The notes beneath the pieces were generated by a model. The model worked only from the letters and a program-made list of their open reading frames with translations. It ran no database searches and had not been told where the DNA came from. Both the position numbers and the translations under genes were made by a program. Shown here one piece after another: positions 38,297 through 47,628 of a stretch of DNA of 64,000 nucleotides (within the stretch, counting starts at the first letter, position 1; every line of letters begins with the position of its first letter). The stretch covers positions 248,001 to 312,000 of the forward strand of contig CAVVVP010000003.1 in assembly GCA_963751695.1 (NCBI GenBank), written 5' to 3'. Source of the DNA: SZUA-22 sp963751695 (GTDB taxonomy: Bacteria > Bacteroidota > Ignavibacteria > Ignavibacteriales > Melioribacteraceae).

Positions 38297-38968
38297 ATGA
38301 AAAAAATCAAAACCTTTTTGATTGGCATCATAGCAACTGTGTTGCTTTTATCTTGTGGAAAGCAGTTCCCAGAAAAACCAATTCCAGAAAATGTCATTAT
38401 TCCTGATAAAAAAATTGCTTTATGGAATGGTACTGATTTTTCTGAATGGATTCTATTTATACCAGACAATCATGTAGCTGTAGATAGCGTATGGAGTATT
38501 GAAGATGGAGTGATTAATTGCACCGGTGTTCCAAATGGGTATATCAGAACAAAAAATGATTATGCAAACTATAAGCTTACTGTTGAGTGGCGCTGGACCA
38601 GTGAACCTGGTAACAGTGGTGTTCTACTCCATATGAGTCTACCTGATAAAGTATGGCCAAGATCAATTGAGGCACAACTTAAAACTCAAAACGCAGGAGA
38701 CATTTGGCTTTTTGAAGATTCAGAAGTTGCTGAACATGTTAACAAGGAATCCAAATTAGTTGCTAAGCAAAATGAAGTTAGCGAAAACCCTGCGGGTGAA
38801 TGGAATAAATATGAAATATTTTGCAAGGATGATAATATTACAATGTATGTCAATGGGGTTCTTCAAAATAAAGCGACCAAAGCTTCAGAGTATTTTGGTA
38901 AAATCTGTTTCCAGAGCGAGGGAAGACCAATCCAATTTCGCAATATAATTATAGAACCCGTTGAGTAG
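38297..38968 (+). CDS. DUF1080 lipoprotein (3-keto-disaccharide hydrolase family)
   Basis: A 223-residue lipoprotein (LIGIIATVLLLSC, Cys20) whose body is a complete DUF1080 beta-jelly-roll: IALWNGTDFSEWI near the start, WSIEDGVINCTGVPNGYIRT, YKLTVEWRWTSEPGNSGVLLH, EAQLKTQNAGDIW and the final strand IQFRNIIIEPV. The family is now described as 3-keto-glycoside/disaccharide hydrolases or lyases that cleave glycosides after oxidation at C3 of the sugar. Here it is followed one base later by the cytochrome fusion gene and is flanked by an exported isomerase and an exported oxidoreductase. Confidence 0.88.
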   Translation: MKKIKTFLIGIIATVLLLSCGKQFPEKPIPENVIIPDKKIALWNGTDFSEWILFIPDNHVAVDSVWSIEDGVINCTGVPNGYIRTKNDYANYKLTVEWRWTSEPGNSGVLLHMSLPDKVWPRSIEAQLKTQNAGDIWLFEDSEVAEHVNKESKLVAKQNEVSENPAGEWNKYEIFCKDDNITMYVNGVLQNKATKASEYFGKICFQSEGRPIQFRNIIIEPVE

Positions 38969-38969
38969 T

Positions 38970-40466
38970 ATGATAAAATTTAACATTGGGAAATCCCTTT
39001 TTGTAAAATTTTTAGCATTTGCTCTTGGTATGATTTTTATTTTAATCATGAACTACGGCTATGAAGCCACATCAACTAATGAATTTTGCGAATCTTGTCA
39101 TGTTCATCCTCATGTAACTCAATCATGGAAGATCGGGTCGCATGTTTACAATAAAAGCGGCGTAATGGTAAACTGTGTTGATTGTCATCTTCCTCCAAGT
39201 GGATTCGAAAAATTTTCAGCAAAAGTAACAACTGGCTTAAGAGATGTTTATGGATATGTTTTTAAAGATTCAGCAGATTTCAACTGGGAGCAAAAGTCTA
39301 GCCGAGAATATGCCTTTCATCATGTTTATAAATCTGGTTGTTTAAGTTGCCATAAAAACCTCTTTCCGACGGAGCTATCAAAAAAGGGAGAAGATGCACA
39401 TATTTACTACGACCAAAAGCCGGAAGAGCTTAGGTGTATAAGTTGTCATCTAATAACAGGACATTACCATGAAAACACAAAAGAAGGCATTGAAGAAGAT
39501 ATCTCAAATAAGATAATCTATAAGTCTGCAGCAGAAGTAATCTTGTTTGAAAATTACAAAGAAACAATCCCTGGGTCAGTTGTGGATTTTGAAATGGTAG
39601 CAATTCCAGGTGGTCTCTTTACAATAGGGAGCCCAGAAGATGACGCCTACAGAACTGTCGATGAAGGACCCCAGGTTGAAATACAAGTTTCTAAATTCTG
39701 GATGGCAAAAACTGAAGTAACTTGGAATGAGTATTTCGTTTATCTTAAAGAAACTGGAAAAGAAGGTAGAACAGAAGATCAAATAAAGTCACTTCAAAAA
39801 ACCGACGACGTAGATGCTATTTCTGGCCCCACTCCTTTTTACGGTAACCCTGATCAAGGATGGGGTCGAGGTAAACGTCCGGCAATTACAATGACTCACT
39901 ATGGAGCAACGAAATATTGTGAGTGGCTCTCATTGAAAACCGGTAAAAAATATCGATTACCGACAGAAGCCGAATGGGAATATGCCTGTCGAGCAAATAC
40001 GGAGGGTCCATATTTCTTTGAAGGAGACCCTTCTGACTATTCCGAAAAAGGATTCTGGAACAGCATCTTTGGTGTAGATACAACTAATATTTCCACATAC
40101 ATTATTTATAATCAAAACAGTTCTGATAAGACGGGACTAGCTAGTCAAGTAGGTGAGAATCCATTTGGCTTAAAGAATATGCTCGGTAATGTAAAGGAAA
40201 TGTGCTCGGATTACTACAAAGAGGATATTTACCAAACCTATGTTGATAGAGGAAATATTTTAGATCCAATTGGGCCTGTAGACGGTGATGAATTTGTTGT
40301 GCGAGGTGGATCATTTAAAAGTGATGCATCAGATGTCAGAATCTCGGCAAGAGATCATACAAGAAATGATGCATGGTTGCTAACCGATCCTCAAATTCCA
40401 AAAAGTATCTGGTGGTATTCCGATTGTAATGATGTAGGTTTTAGAGTAGTATGTGAAGCAAATTAA
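38970..40466 (+). CDS. Membrane-anchored tetraheme cytochrome c (NapC/NrfH-like) fused to an FGE/SUMF1-like domain
   Basis: A 498-residue fusion. Residues 7-30 form a membrane anchor (FVKFLAFALGMIFILIMNYG). Residues 40-160 carry four heme-c sites: CESCH at 40, CVDCH at 69, CLSCH at 124 and CISCH at 156, with the spacing of NapC/NrfH quinol-oxidising cytochromes. Residues about 205-498 are a formylglycine-generating-enzyme/SUMF1-type domain (MVAIPGGLFTIGSPEDD, KTEVTWNEYFVYL, GKKYRLPTEAEWEYACRA, NVKEMCSDYY, FVVRGGSF, DVGFRVV). The cysteine pair of true FGE is not seen after RGGSF (KSDASDVRISARD), so this domain probably binds rather than oxidises. An upstream TTG at 38961 overlaps the preceding gene; the ATG at 38970 places the anchor first. 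It likely links periplasmic sugar oxidation to the quinone pool (inference). Confidence 0.88.
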   Translation: MIKFNIGKSLFVKFLAFALGMIFILIMNYGYEATSTNEFCESCHVHPHVTQSWKIGSHVYNKSGVMVNCVDCHLPPSGFEKFSAKVTTGLRDVYGYVFKDSADFNWEQKSSREYAFHHVYKSGCLSCHKNLFPTELSKKGEDAHIYYDQKPEELRCISCHLITGHYHENTKEGIEEDISNKIIYKSAAEVILFENYKETIPGSVVDFEMVAIPGGLFTIGSPEDDAYRTVDEGPQVEIQVSKFWMAKTEVTWNEYFVYLKETGKEGRTEDQIKSLQKTDDVDAISGPTPFYGNPDQGWGRGKRPAITMTHYGATKYCEWLSLKTGKKYRLPTEAEWEYACRANTEGPYFFEGDPSDYSEKGFWNSIFGVDTTNISTYIIYNQNSSDKTGLASQVGENPFGLKNMLGNVKEMCSDYYKEDIYQTYVDRGNILDPIGPVDGDEFVVRGGSFKSDASDVRISARDHTRNDAWLLTDPQIPKSIWWYSDCNDVGFRVVCEAN

Positions 40467-40495
40467 TTATTAATTAATATCTAAAGGAGATTATT

Positions 40496-41815
40496 ATGTC
40501 AAACAATCTTGATCGTCGTAAATTTATTGGAGTTTCTGCTGTTGCTGCAGCTGGAATTATGGTTGGATGTAGTACTGAAGGTGGTAAAACAAGAAGAATG
40601 GAAGCAGTGAAATTTCTTGATCAAGCCCCAGATGGAAAAGAGCTAAAAGCTGGAGTTATCGGCTGCGGAGGGAGAGGTTCCGGAGCTGCAGTGAATTTCT
40701 TAGAAGCTGGCCCAAATCTTAAAATTCATTCTCTTGGCGATGTATTTCAAGATAGAATTGATGATTGTAATAGGAAACTCCAAAACAATATGAATGTTAG
40801 TGTGCCAAAAGAAAATTGCTATGTGGGTTTTGATGCATTCGAAAAAGTTATTGAATCTGGTGTTGATGTTATTATCCTAGCAACACCTCCTCATTTTCGT
40901 CCAGAGCATTTTGCCGCTGCGATAGAGGCCAGAAAACATGTCTTCATGGAAAAACCTGTAGCTGTTGATCCAGTTGGTGCTCGTTCAATTATAGCCTCTT
41001 CAAAGAAAGCAGAAGCACTTGGTCTTGTTGTAGGAACTGGAACACAGCGCAGACACCAGAGAGATTATGTTGCAGCATACAAAGAAATCTATGAAGGAGC
41101 AATTGGAGACATTGTTTCAGCCAATTGTTATTGGAACCAAAGTCAATTGTGGTATAGAACACACAAGAAAGGTTGGAGTGAAATGGAATACATGATTCGA
41201 GATTGGGTTAACTGGCAATGGTTATCAGGCGATCATATTGTTGAGCAACACGTACACAATATTGACGTTGTCAATTGGTTCAAAGGCGCCCATCCAGTAA
41301 AAGCCGTTGGTTTTGGATCAAGACAAAGAAGAGTTACTGGAGATCAGTATGATAACTTCAGCATAGACTTTGTTTATGATGATGGAATACATGTTCATAG
41401 CATGTGTCGGCAAATTAATGGGTGTGCGACAAACGTGTCTGAATTTGTGATGGGCACTAAAGGATCAAGCAACTGTAGAAATCAGATTTTTGATAATAAT
41501 GGCAAAGTGATTTGGGAATATAAATATCCTGCAAAGGAGGATGGATCAAAAGGTGATGGAGTAAAAGTATCACCTTATGTACAAGAACATATTGATCTCG
41601 TTAAAGCCATTAGAGAAAACAAACCTTATGTTGAGGCAGAACAAACTGCAATTTCAACCATGACAGCAATTATGGGTAGAATTTCTGCTTATACAGGAAA
41701 AGAGGTCACTTGGGATGAAGTAATGAATTCAGACCTTAAGTTAGGGCCAAATAAGTATGCTTTTGGTAATGTAAATGTTTTAAAAGATATTCCCGTTCCT
41801 GGTGAAGAAAAATAA
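40496..41815 (+). CDS. Tat-exported Gfo/Idh/MocA-family oxidoreductase (lipoprotein)
   Basis: A 439-residue NAD(P)-type oxidoreductase with a Tat signal and lipobox: DRRKFIGVSAVAAAGIMVGC gives the RR pair at residues 7-8 and lipidation at Cys25. The Rossmann part has LKAGVIGCGGRGSGAA and the EKPVAVDP motif of the Gfo/Idh/MocA family. The C-terminal domain has WLSGDHIVEQHVHNIDVVNW (catalytic-region His and Asp) and AEQTAISTMTAIMGRISAYTG. Exported members of this family carry their nicotinamide cofactor tightly bound and recycle it. AGGAG precedes the ATG. Last gene of the cluster with the isomerase, DUF1080 protein and cytochrome. Likely reaction: sugar or glycoside C3 oxidation (inference). 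Confidence 0.9.
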   Translation: MSNNLDRRKFIGVSAVAAAGIMVGCSTEGGKTRRMEAVKFLDQAPDGKELKAGVIGCGGRGSGAAVNFLEAGPNLKIHSLGDVFQDRIDDCNRKLQNNMNVSVPKENCYVGFDAFEKVIESGVDVIILATPPHFRPEHFAAAIEARKHVFMEKPVAVDPVGARSIIASSKKAEALGLVVGTGTQRRHQRDYVAAYKEIYEGAIGDIVSANCYWNQSQLWYRTHKKGWSEMEYMIRDWVNWQWLSGDHIVEQHVHNIDVVNWFKGAHPVKAVGFGSRQRRVTGDQYDNFSIDFVYDDGIHVHSMCRQINGCATNVSEFVMGTKGSSNCRNQIFDNNGKVIWEYKYPAKEDGSKGDGVKVSPYVQEHIDLVKAIRENKPYVEAEQTAISTMTAIMGRISAYTGKEVTWDEVMNSDLKLGPNKYAFGNVNVLKDIPVPGEEK

Positions 41816-41822
41816 ATTACTT

Positions 41823-43963
41823 TCAGAATTCAAGCGTGCTACTAAAGTACCACGCTCTTCCTGAAGCGGGTTCGAAAAAATTATTGCCAAATGCATTAGG
41901 CACAATTGAATCATTGTATCTAACATTAAATACATTTTCTATTCCCAGCTTTAATGATAATTTTGACCAATCCACATTTACTCTATAAAGCAAACCAATA
42001 TTAGTGAGAAAATATTCGTCATTTACGTAGTTTTCTTCTTCTTCAACTACGTTTGGTTTTGGGCCGTTGAAATCATTTGCAAAATATTGATCAGTCCAAC
42101 TGAAATTTATATTTGCACTAATGCCATACGCAATAGCTGACGATATCGAAAAATTTAAATTATTTTTTGGTATTCCTGGCACATAATTTCCCGCAATGTT
42201 AACCATTTGATCATCGTTTTGAATCATTAAATCGGTGTATTTAAAATTAATCACTGAATATGATGCTGATAAATTTAATACCGCTGATGGACGCCATTTT
42301 AGTAAAATTTCGGCACCACGGTTTTTAGCCTCTCCCGCATTCCTATAGAATGTCACCTCATCAGAGTTTTGAAAAGGAATCAACATGTTTGAAATATCAT
42401 AGCTGAAAAGAGTAAGGTTGTAATACAATCGACTTAATATCACCTCTCCTCTGAGCCCAATTTCAAAACCCTTTTGTAATTCTGGATTCAAATTTTTATT
42501 GAATCCACCAATATTTACTGGATTGTTACTTAGTTCGTTTGTTGTTGGGGTTTGAAAAGCTGTCGAATAATTAGCATATATCCATTGATTATCGATATAG
42601 GAAAATGCAACTCCAAGTGTTGGACTTAAATTATCCATTTTTATTTTGTCAGACTTATTTACACTATCCGATGCTAGATAATTCTCTATCCAGAATGAAT
42701 AATTGTCATATCTTGCACTAAGAAAAAGAGTAATGTGGTCTGACGGTTTGATCTCTATTTGAGCAAATATTCCTAAACCACTTACACTTTCATTTTGATT
42801 AAGGTTTAATTTGCCATAATTCAAATTACCAAACAAATCTTCTGGATTTACATCAGCGTTTTCACCTAATCCAAGATTCTCATATTCCTTTCGCTCATCA
42901 TTTTGAACCTCATAATCTGCACCCAAAACCAATCTATAGTTTATTTCTGCTAGTTTTTGACTTGTAACAAACTCCAATCTCACTCCCCCAGCAAATCTGC
43001 TAAGATCAATAATATCACTTGGTATTGAGTTTAACAGTTCTCTGTTCATTCCATAAATTATTGATTTGATTTCAGTCTTTTCTGAGAGAAGATATTTTAA
43101 GTTAACACCAACTTGAAGCTGAGCAACCTTTTTCCTGAACCCTGATTAACAATGTAATCTCTCGATTTTGTTGGATTGTTGACTGCATCGTCTTTATTGA
43201 GTGAACTGGGATTCAATAAATGTGGAGCATTGTAATAGTTCACAATAGTGTTTAGTGAGAGGCCAGGCGCTAGGGTATGATCAGCAAGAAAATTGATGCC
43301 ACCAAATTTTGCATCTGAGTGGTCTCTATATCCCTTTGAGTTTGTAATGTAACCATTAAAACTTACACCCCCCGATAAGAGTGGCGCTGATACTCCTATG
43401 CCATACTTACTCAATCCATAACTTCCAAAAGTAAGGTTGGGTCGAATTGATAGCCTATTACTATTTCCCATACTGCTTTTCGCATTAATAATTCCACCAG
43501 AAGAATTTCCATATAGCGAAGAGCTAGCTCCCCTTATGACTTCAAGCCTTTCAAGTGAAGAAATATTCAAATTGTTTAGTTGAGACTGTCCATCAACAAA
43601 TGTTAAAGGAATTCCATCAAGGAGAATTTTTATGCCGCGAACGCCAAATTGCGCTCTTGTACCTGTACCCCTGATAGTAATTCTATCTCCTTGTGCCATA
43701 TTAAAACGGTTATTTGTTAGCACACTTGGTATTTCACTAAGTGCTTCTTTAATAGTTAAAACATTATTGATTTTTCCAAGGACTTGTGAATCGACTAGGT
43801 CAGCAGTAAACACTGAGTTATTTAGTGGAAGCGACATTCTGGAAGCAGTTATCACAACAGGATCGGTGGTTGATTTTATTGTCGAATCGGCCGTTTGAGA
43901 ATATGCCCTGCATACAAATAAAAAAGATAATGCAATACAGCATATTCTCATTGTCTTAAACAT
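41823..43963 (-). CDS. TonB-dependent outer-membrane receptor (one frame change)
   Basis: Two frames, 43097-43963 and 41823 to about 43133, join if one A is added to the A5 run (T5 at 43129-43133 on the plus strand), giving QGSGKKVAQLQVGVNLKYLL. The restored protein is about 713 residues: signal peptide (CIALSFLFVCRAYSQ), a TonB-box-like DPVVITASRM, a plug domain (LTIKEALSEIPSVL, DRITIRGTGTRAQFGVRGI, LERLEVIRGASSSLYGNSSGG) and a 22-stranded barrel ending in FSSTLEF. There is no carboxypeptidase-like domain, unlike SusC proteins. It starts four bases after the stop of the PQQ sugar dehydrogenase gene, so the two form an operon. It may import a cofactor or sugar used by that enzyme. Confidence 0.88.
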
Positions 43964-43967
43964 TGAT

Positions 43968-45374
43968 TTATTCAGAGGGAGTAAGCCTTAAAATTTCTCC
44001 AGGTTTATTTATCACAACATATATGGCGCCATCTGGCCCTGTGCAAACGTCTCTTACTCTTCCATAATCTTTTAATAAAATCTCTTGATGAATTACTCTA
44101 CCATCTTCAATATCCAGAAGACGAACTTCTTCATATTTAAGTGCACCAACAATTAGATGACCTTTCCATTTAGAAAAGGATTGGCCTGAGTAAAAATCTA
44201 AACCACACACAGCAATAGACGGTCTCCAGAAAAGTATTGGGCCCTCCATTCCGGGGAGTTTTACTTCTTCTGTACTTACAGAACCATCATAATTTCTACC
44301 ATATGTTATTTTATCCCATCCATAATTTAAACCAGATCGGATAATATTTAGTTCATCTCCACCTTTCTGAGCATGTTCTGTTTCCCACAGCTCTCCCGTC
44401 TGGGGATGTATTGCCAATCCTTGGGCATTTCTGTTACCATAAGCATAAATTGATTTATAGGCGTCATCAACATCGATAAACGGATTATCTTCTGGAATAG
44501 TTCCATCTATATTTATTCTGTGGATCTTTCCATTTGGTCGAGTGATATCTTGCGCATGACTTCTTTTTCCTCTATCACCAATTGAGAACAAGAGATGTCC
44601 TTTATCATCAAAAACTATACGACATCCGTAATGACGCCCAGTATTTATATAGTGCTTAGGATCTGCAGCAAACAATGTTTCTTCATCTTCCCATTTGTTA
44701 TCAACAATTTTCCCTCGAACTAATTTTGTCATAGCAGATTCACCAATTGCATGGCTATAGGCTAAATAAATCCACTGGTTCTCTGAGTATTTTGGATCTA
44801 CTGCTACATCCAATAATCCACCCTGTCCCGAAAAATATACTTTTGGGATATCTGAGACCGGTGTATTACTTAGTTTTCCATTTTTGATTATTCTTAATCT
44901 CCCCGGTTTTTCTGTTACAAGAGCTATGCTCTCAGAGATAAAATCAATCGCCCATGGCTCTTCAAGATCATCTGCAAATAATTGAACTTTAACATTGTAA
45001 TCGAATGTTTCAATTATGTCTACAGTTTCATGCTGTTTTGGTTTATTCTTATTCTCTTCTTGACGGATGTATTCAATTAGGTTGGCAATTTCTTCATCAC
45101 TTAACACATCATTGAACGAAGGCATCCCCAACTCATCAATTCCATTTTTTATGTGCCCCTTAATTGATTTATCATCCGATCCAAACTCCCATTCTGAGTC
45201 TGTTAAGCTTTCACCTAGACCTCCTTGGTGTTCACTTCCATGACAGGTAGCGCAGTATTCTTTGTAAGTTGCCTCACCTTTTGCATTTTTTTGATCACTA
45301 CAGCATATTAATGCCGGGATAAAAAGTATGCCAATAATTATTAAAATTTTATGTTTTTTATCACTCTTTAACAT
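43968..45374 (-). CDS. Lipid-anchored cytochrome c-PQQ-dependent sugar dehydrogenase fusion
   Basis: A 468-residue lipoprotein (IIIGILFIPALICC signal). An N-terminal cytochrome c domain of about 75 residues has CATCHG at Cys41-His45 and the methionine ligand region GMPSFNDVLSDEEIANL. A soluble aldose sugar dehydrogenase/GDH-B beta-propeller follows: EEPWAIDFI, VYFSGQGGLLDVAVDPKY, YGCRIVFDDKGHLLFSIGDRG, GNRNAQGLAIHP, GLNYGWDKITYG and GPDGAIYVVINKPGEI. The enzyme oxidises aldoses with PQQ and calcium and can pass electrons straight to its own heme. The frame is open upstream to 45452, but the ATG at 45374 with AAGG upstream gives the lipoprotein signal. It is the first gene of an operon with the TonB receptor. 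Confidence 0.9.
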   Translation of the reverse strand: MLKSDKKHKILIIIGILFIPALICCSDQKNAKGEATYKEYCATCHGSEHQGGLGESLTDSEWEFGSDDKSIKGHIKNGIDELGMPSFNDVLSDEEIANLIEYIRQEENKNKPKQHETVDIIETFDYNVKVQLFADDLEEPWAIDFISESIALVTEKPGRLRIIKNGKLSNTPVSDIPKVYFSGQGGLLDVAVDPKYSENQWIYLAYSHAIGESAMTKLVRGKIVDNKWEDEETLFAADPKHYINTGRHYGCRIVFDDKGHLLFSIGDRGKRSHAQDITRPNGKIHRINIDGTIPEDNPFIDVDDAYKSIYAYGNRNAQGLAIHPQTGELWETEHAQKGGDELNIIRSGLNYGWDKITYGRNYDGSVSTEEVKLPGMEGPILFWRPSIAVCGLDFYSGQSFSKWKGHLIVGALKYEEVRLLDIEDGRVIHQEILLKDYGRVRDVCTGPDGAIYVVINKPGEILRLTPSE

Positions 45375-45651
45375 TTTAACAACCTTTTTCTTATAACCGA
45401 GATGATCAAAATTTAACCAATTCTGGATATAGAATCTACTTATACTATTCACTTCTCAAACATACCCAGTCTATTAATTGTGATTATAATATTGTATTAA
45501 ATTAAGATTTAATCCATAAATCAAACAGCAATACATACAGACTTCCTTTCGTTATATGCATTATTAACTTGTTTTCGAAGATTGATACAGTTGAATTCAA
45601 TCGGCACAATGTTTGTAAAACTGCTAATTGACACAAAATAGGAAGAGGTAT

Positions 45652-46428
45652 ATGGAATTATTCTTTAAATACGATTTTAACAGATTACAGGCCTATAGTT
45701 CTGTTAAAGAGATTAATAATAGAATAAAAATTCTTGAAGAATATAAATTTATGGCATTTTCATTTCCTGATGTGGGTTACTTTAACTATGCATTTCCTAC
45801 CAATGGGATTCCAATGGAAAGGTTTGATATCGAATATATAAATGATTTCTATTTTAGCTTTGGTCTTGAGAAATATAAAATAATTGTTCCCCCTCATCAT
45901 GTTGAACTTAAAAAACTTCTTGAAAGTAAAAAGAATTTCCAGCTTTCAGAAACTATAGTACAAACTCGATATCCCATAAAAAAGAAAATTGATTTTGAGA
46001 TCAATTCTGATGTGATTTTTATTCCAATTGATAAAGGAAGCATAATAGAGTTTACAGAAGTATATTTAGCTAGCTTCGAAGCTGTTGGTAGAGATATTTA
46101 TAAAGTTGCAAGAAATTTTGAAAGCCTTTTAGAGAGAGAAGGAGTGGAATTCTACTTAGCAAATAATGGTGAAACCAATATCGGTGTAAATGTTTTATAC
46201 AAAGAGGGAAATAATTACTTGCTTGCCGGTGGAGCAATCTTACCTGAGTTCAGAAATCATAACTATCATAAGTCTGGATTAACGATGCGTCTAAAAAAAT
46301 GTCTTGATAATCCTTTGGTAGAAAAAGTAACTTCTTGGGCATATAAAGGAGGAGTAAGTCTGCATAATATGAATAGCCTCAATATGATTGAAGAAAAAGA
46401 ATTTGATGTATATGAATTTTCCAAATAG
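45652..46428 (+). CDS. GNAT-fold acetyltransferase-like protein
   Basis: A 258-residue protein. The C-terminal half (residues about 125-245) resembles a GNAT domain: a strand with IIEFTEVYLASFEAVG, FYLANNGETNIGVNVLYKEGN, LLAGGAILPEFRNHNYHKSGLT (the acceptor for the coenzyme A loop, degenerate compared with RxxGxG) and SLHNMNSLNMIEEKEF in place of the usual NxxAxxLYxxxGF. The N-terminal half is a second, weaker GNAT-like or unassigned domain. The ATG at 45652 follows GGAAGAGG; an upstream TTG is in frame but would bury that site. The GCS2-like ligase gene starts 12 bases after the stop, so both probably act in one pathway. Confidence 0.72.
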   Translation: MELFFKYDFNRLQAYSSVKEINNRIKILEEYKFMAFSFPDVGYFNYAFPTNGIPMERFDIEYINDFYFSFGLEKYKIIVPPHHVELKKLLESKKNFQLSETIVQTRYPIKKKIDFEINSDVIFIPIDKGSIIEFTEVYLASFEAVGRDIYKVARNFESLLEREGVEFYLANNGETNIGVNVLYKEGNNYLLAGGAILPEFRNHNYHKSGLTMRLKKCLDNPLVEKVTSWAYKGGVSLHNMNSLNMIEEKEFDVYEFSK

Positions 46429-46440
46429 GGCAAAATTAAA

Positions 46441-47472
46441 ATGCTGAAAATAGGAATTGAACACGAATTTGTATTTAAAGATAGCTCAGATAATTTTCTT
46501 GATTTTTCAAATTCAACGTACACTGACTTTCAGAAGGTAGTTGAAGAATTTCCAATAAATCCTAAAGACAAAGGCATTCTTGAATGCAAATCGCTAGAAA
46601 CTGAACCCAAGCTTTGTTATGTCGAAGGTTTTGAGAAATTTGATAATAGTGGAAAGTTATTGGAAACAATTCCAAAGGGTTTGGAAATTCGCACCCCACC
46701 CTTTGAAGATATAAATAAGTTAATTGAGAATTTCGTCATTTCATATGAAAATATGATCAACATCACGTCCTCACTTGGATTGTCACCTTTGCTGATCAGT
46801 TTTAATCCAATTAAAAATTTTCAAGATGTTTATGATGCCCTTAAGAGTCAAAACAGTAACGGTCGAAACGAAAAGGAATTGGAGATTGCTAAAAATTCAA
46901 TGCTTTTGTATGCGTTTCACATTAATATCTCTCAAAATGGAAACTCAGACCTAAATGACACCCTAAAAAAACTTAACTATTATCTTCCCTATATAATTCC
47001 GTTTAGTTTTTCTTCACCATTTCGTGATGGAAACCTTTTTGAGGGGTTATGCTACAGAATCTATGAACTGATGAAGTATAGACCGCTAATAAGTATTCGA
47101 AAGAGGATTGACACAGAAGTTATAGAATTTAGGGGTTTTGATGTTATTGGTGATACTAATTTGCTAAGATCGATTCTATTTCTTTTTAAATTTCTAGTAG
47201 AAGATAATAATCTAACTCAGAGAGCCGAAAGCATTGACATGAACCTGACAGAGAAATCATGTTTAGAGGGCTTTGAAAACGCCCAAATAGGAGCTGGAAT
47301 TCTATCACTTTTAGATTCTTTCAGAGTTTCACATCCTACATCATCAGACCAATTAGATTACTTGCGTAATATTGTAATTACAAATAAATCAACATCTTCA
47401 ATGTTAAAAGAAGAATTCAATACTTGCGGTAACATTATTCAAACAATTTCAGATAAGTATAAGTTTAATTAG
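46441..47472 (+). CDS. GCS2 (glutamate-cysteine ligase)-like carboxylate-amine ligase
   Basis: A 343-residue protein with the plan of the GCS2/YbdK carboxylate-amine ligase family of the glutamine-synthetase superfamily. It has an N-terminal IGIEHEFVFKD (metal-binding glutamates, Glu7 and Glu9), KGLEIRTPPFED, a His-containing strand FHINISQNG, YIIPFSFSSPF followed by GLCYRIYE (the counterpart of the SPFWxGxDTGYxSYR region), and VIEFRGFDVIGD. Such enzymes join a carboxylate to an amine through an acyl phosphate. It is shorter and more diverged than gamma-glutamylcysteine synthetases, so glutathione synthesis should not be assumed. It pairs with the GNAT gene upstream, and a close paralogue lies at 56.3-57.3 kb. 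Confidence 0.72.
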   Translation: MLKIGIEHEFVFKDSSDNFLDFSNSTYTDFQKVVEEFPINPKDKGILECKSLETEPKLCYVEGFEKFDNSGKLLETIPKGLEIRTPPFEDINKLIENFVISYENMINITSSLGLSPLLISFNPIKNFQDVYDALKSQNSNGRNEKELEIAKNSMLLYAFHINISQNGNSDLNDTLKKLNYYLPYIIPFSFSSPFRDGNLFEGLCYRIYELMKYRPLISIRKRIDTEVIEFRGFDVIGDTNLLRSILFLFKFLVEDNNLTQRAESIDMNLTEKSCLEGFENAQIGAGILSLLDSFRVSHPTSSDQLDYLRNIVITNKSTSSMLKEEFNTCGNIIQTISDKYKFN

Positions 47473-47628
47473 AAAATCATTTTTGTTTGATATAGCTTCA
47501 ATTTGCTTAAAATAAATCGTATTTCTCAATTTATTTTATTTTTATTATTCCCTCTAAAAACAACAAACAGCTTATTAAACAATCAAGAGAATCATAATGC
47601 TGTAAAAACAAATGCTTCACAAAAGTCT

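Noticed and set aside
47473..47628. Precursor peptide for the radical SAM/SPASM protein in the convergent gap
   Set aside because: No frame of useful length with a start and ribosome-binding site was found on either strand; the only ATG visible is followed at once by a stop.
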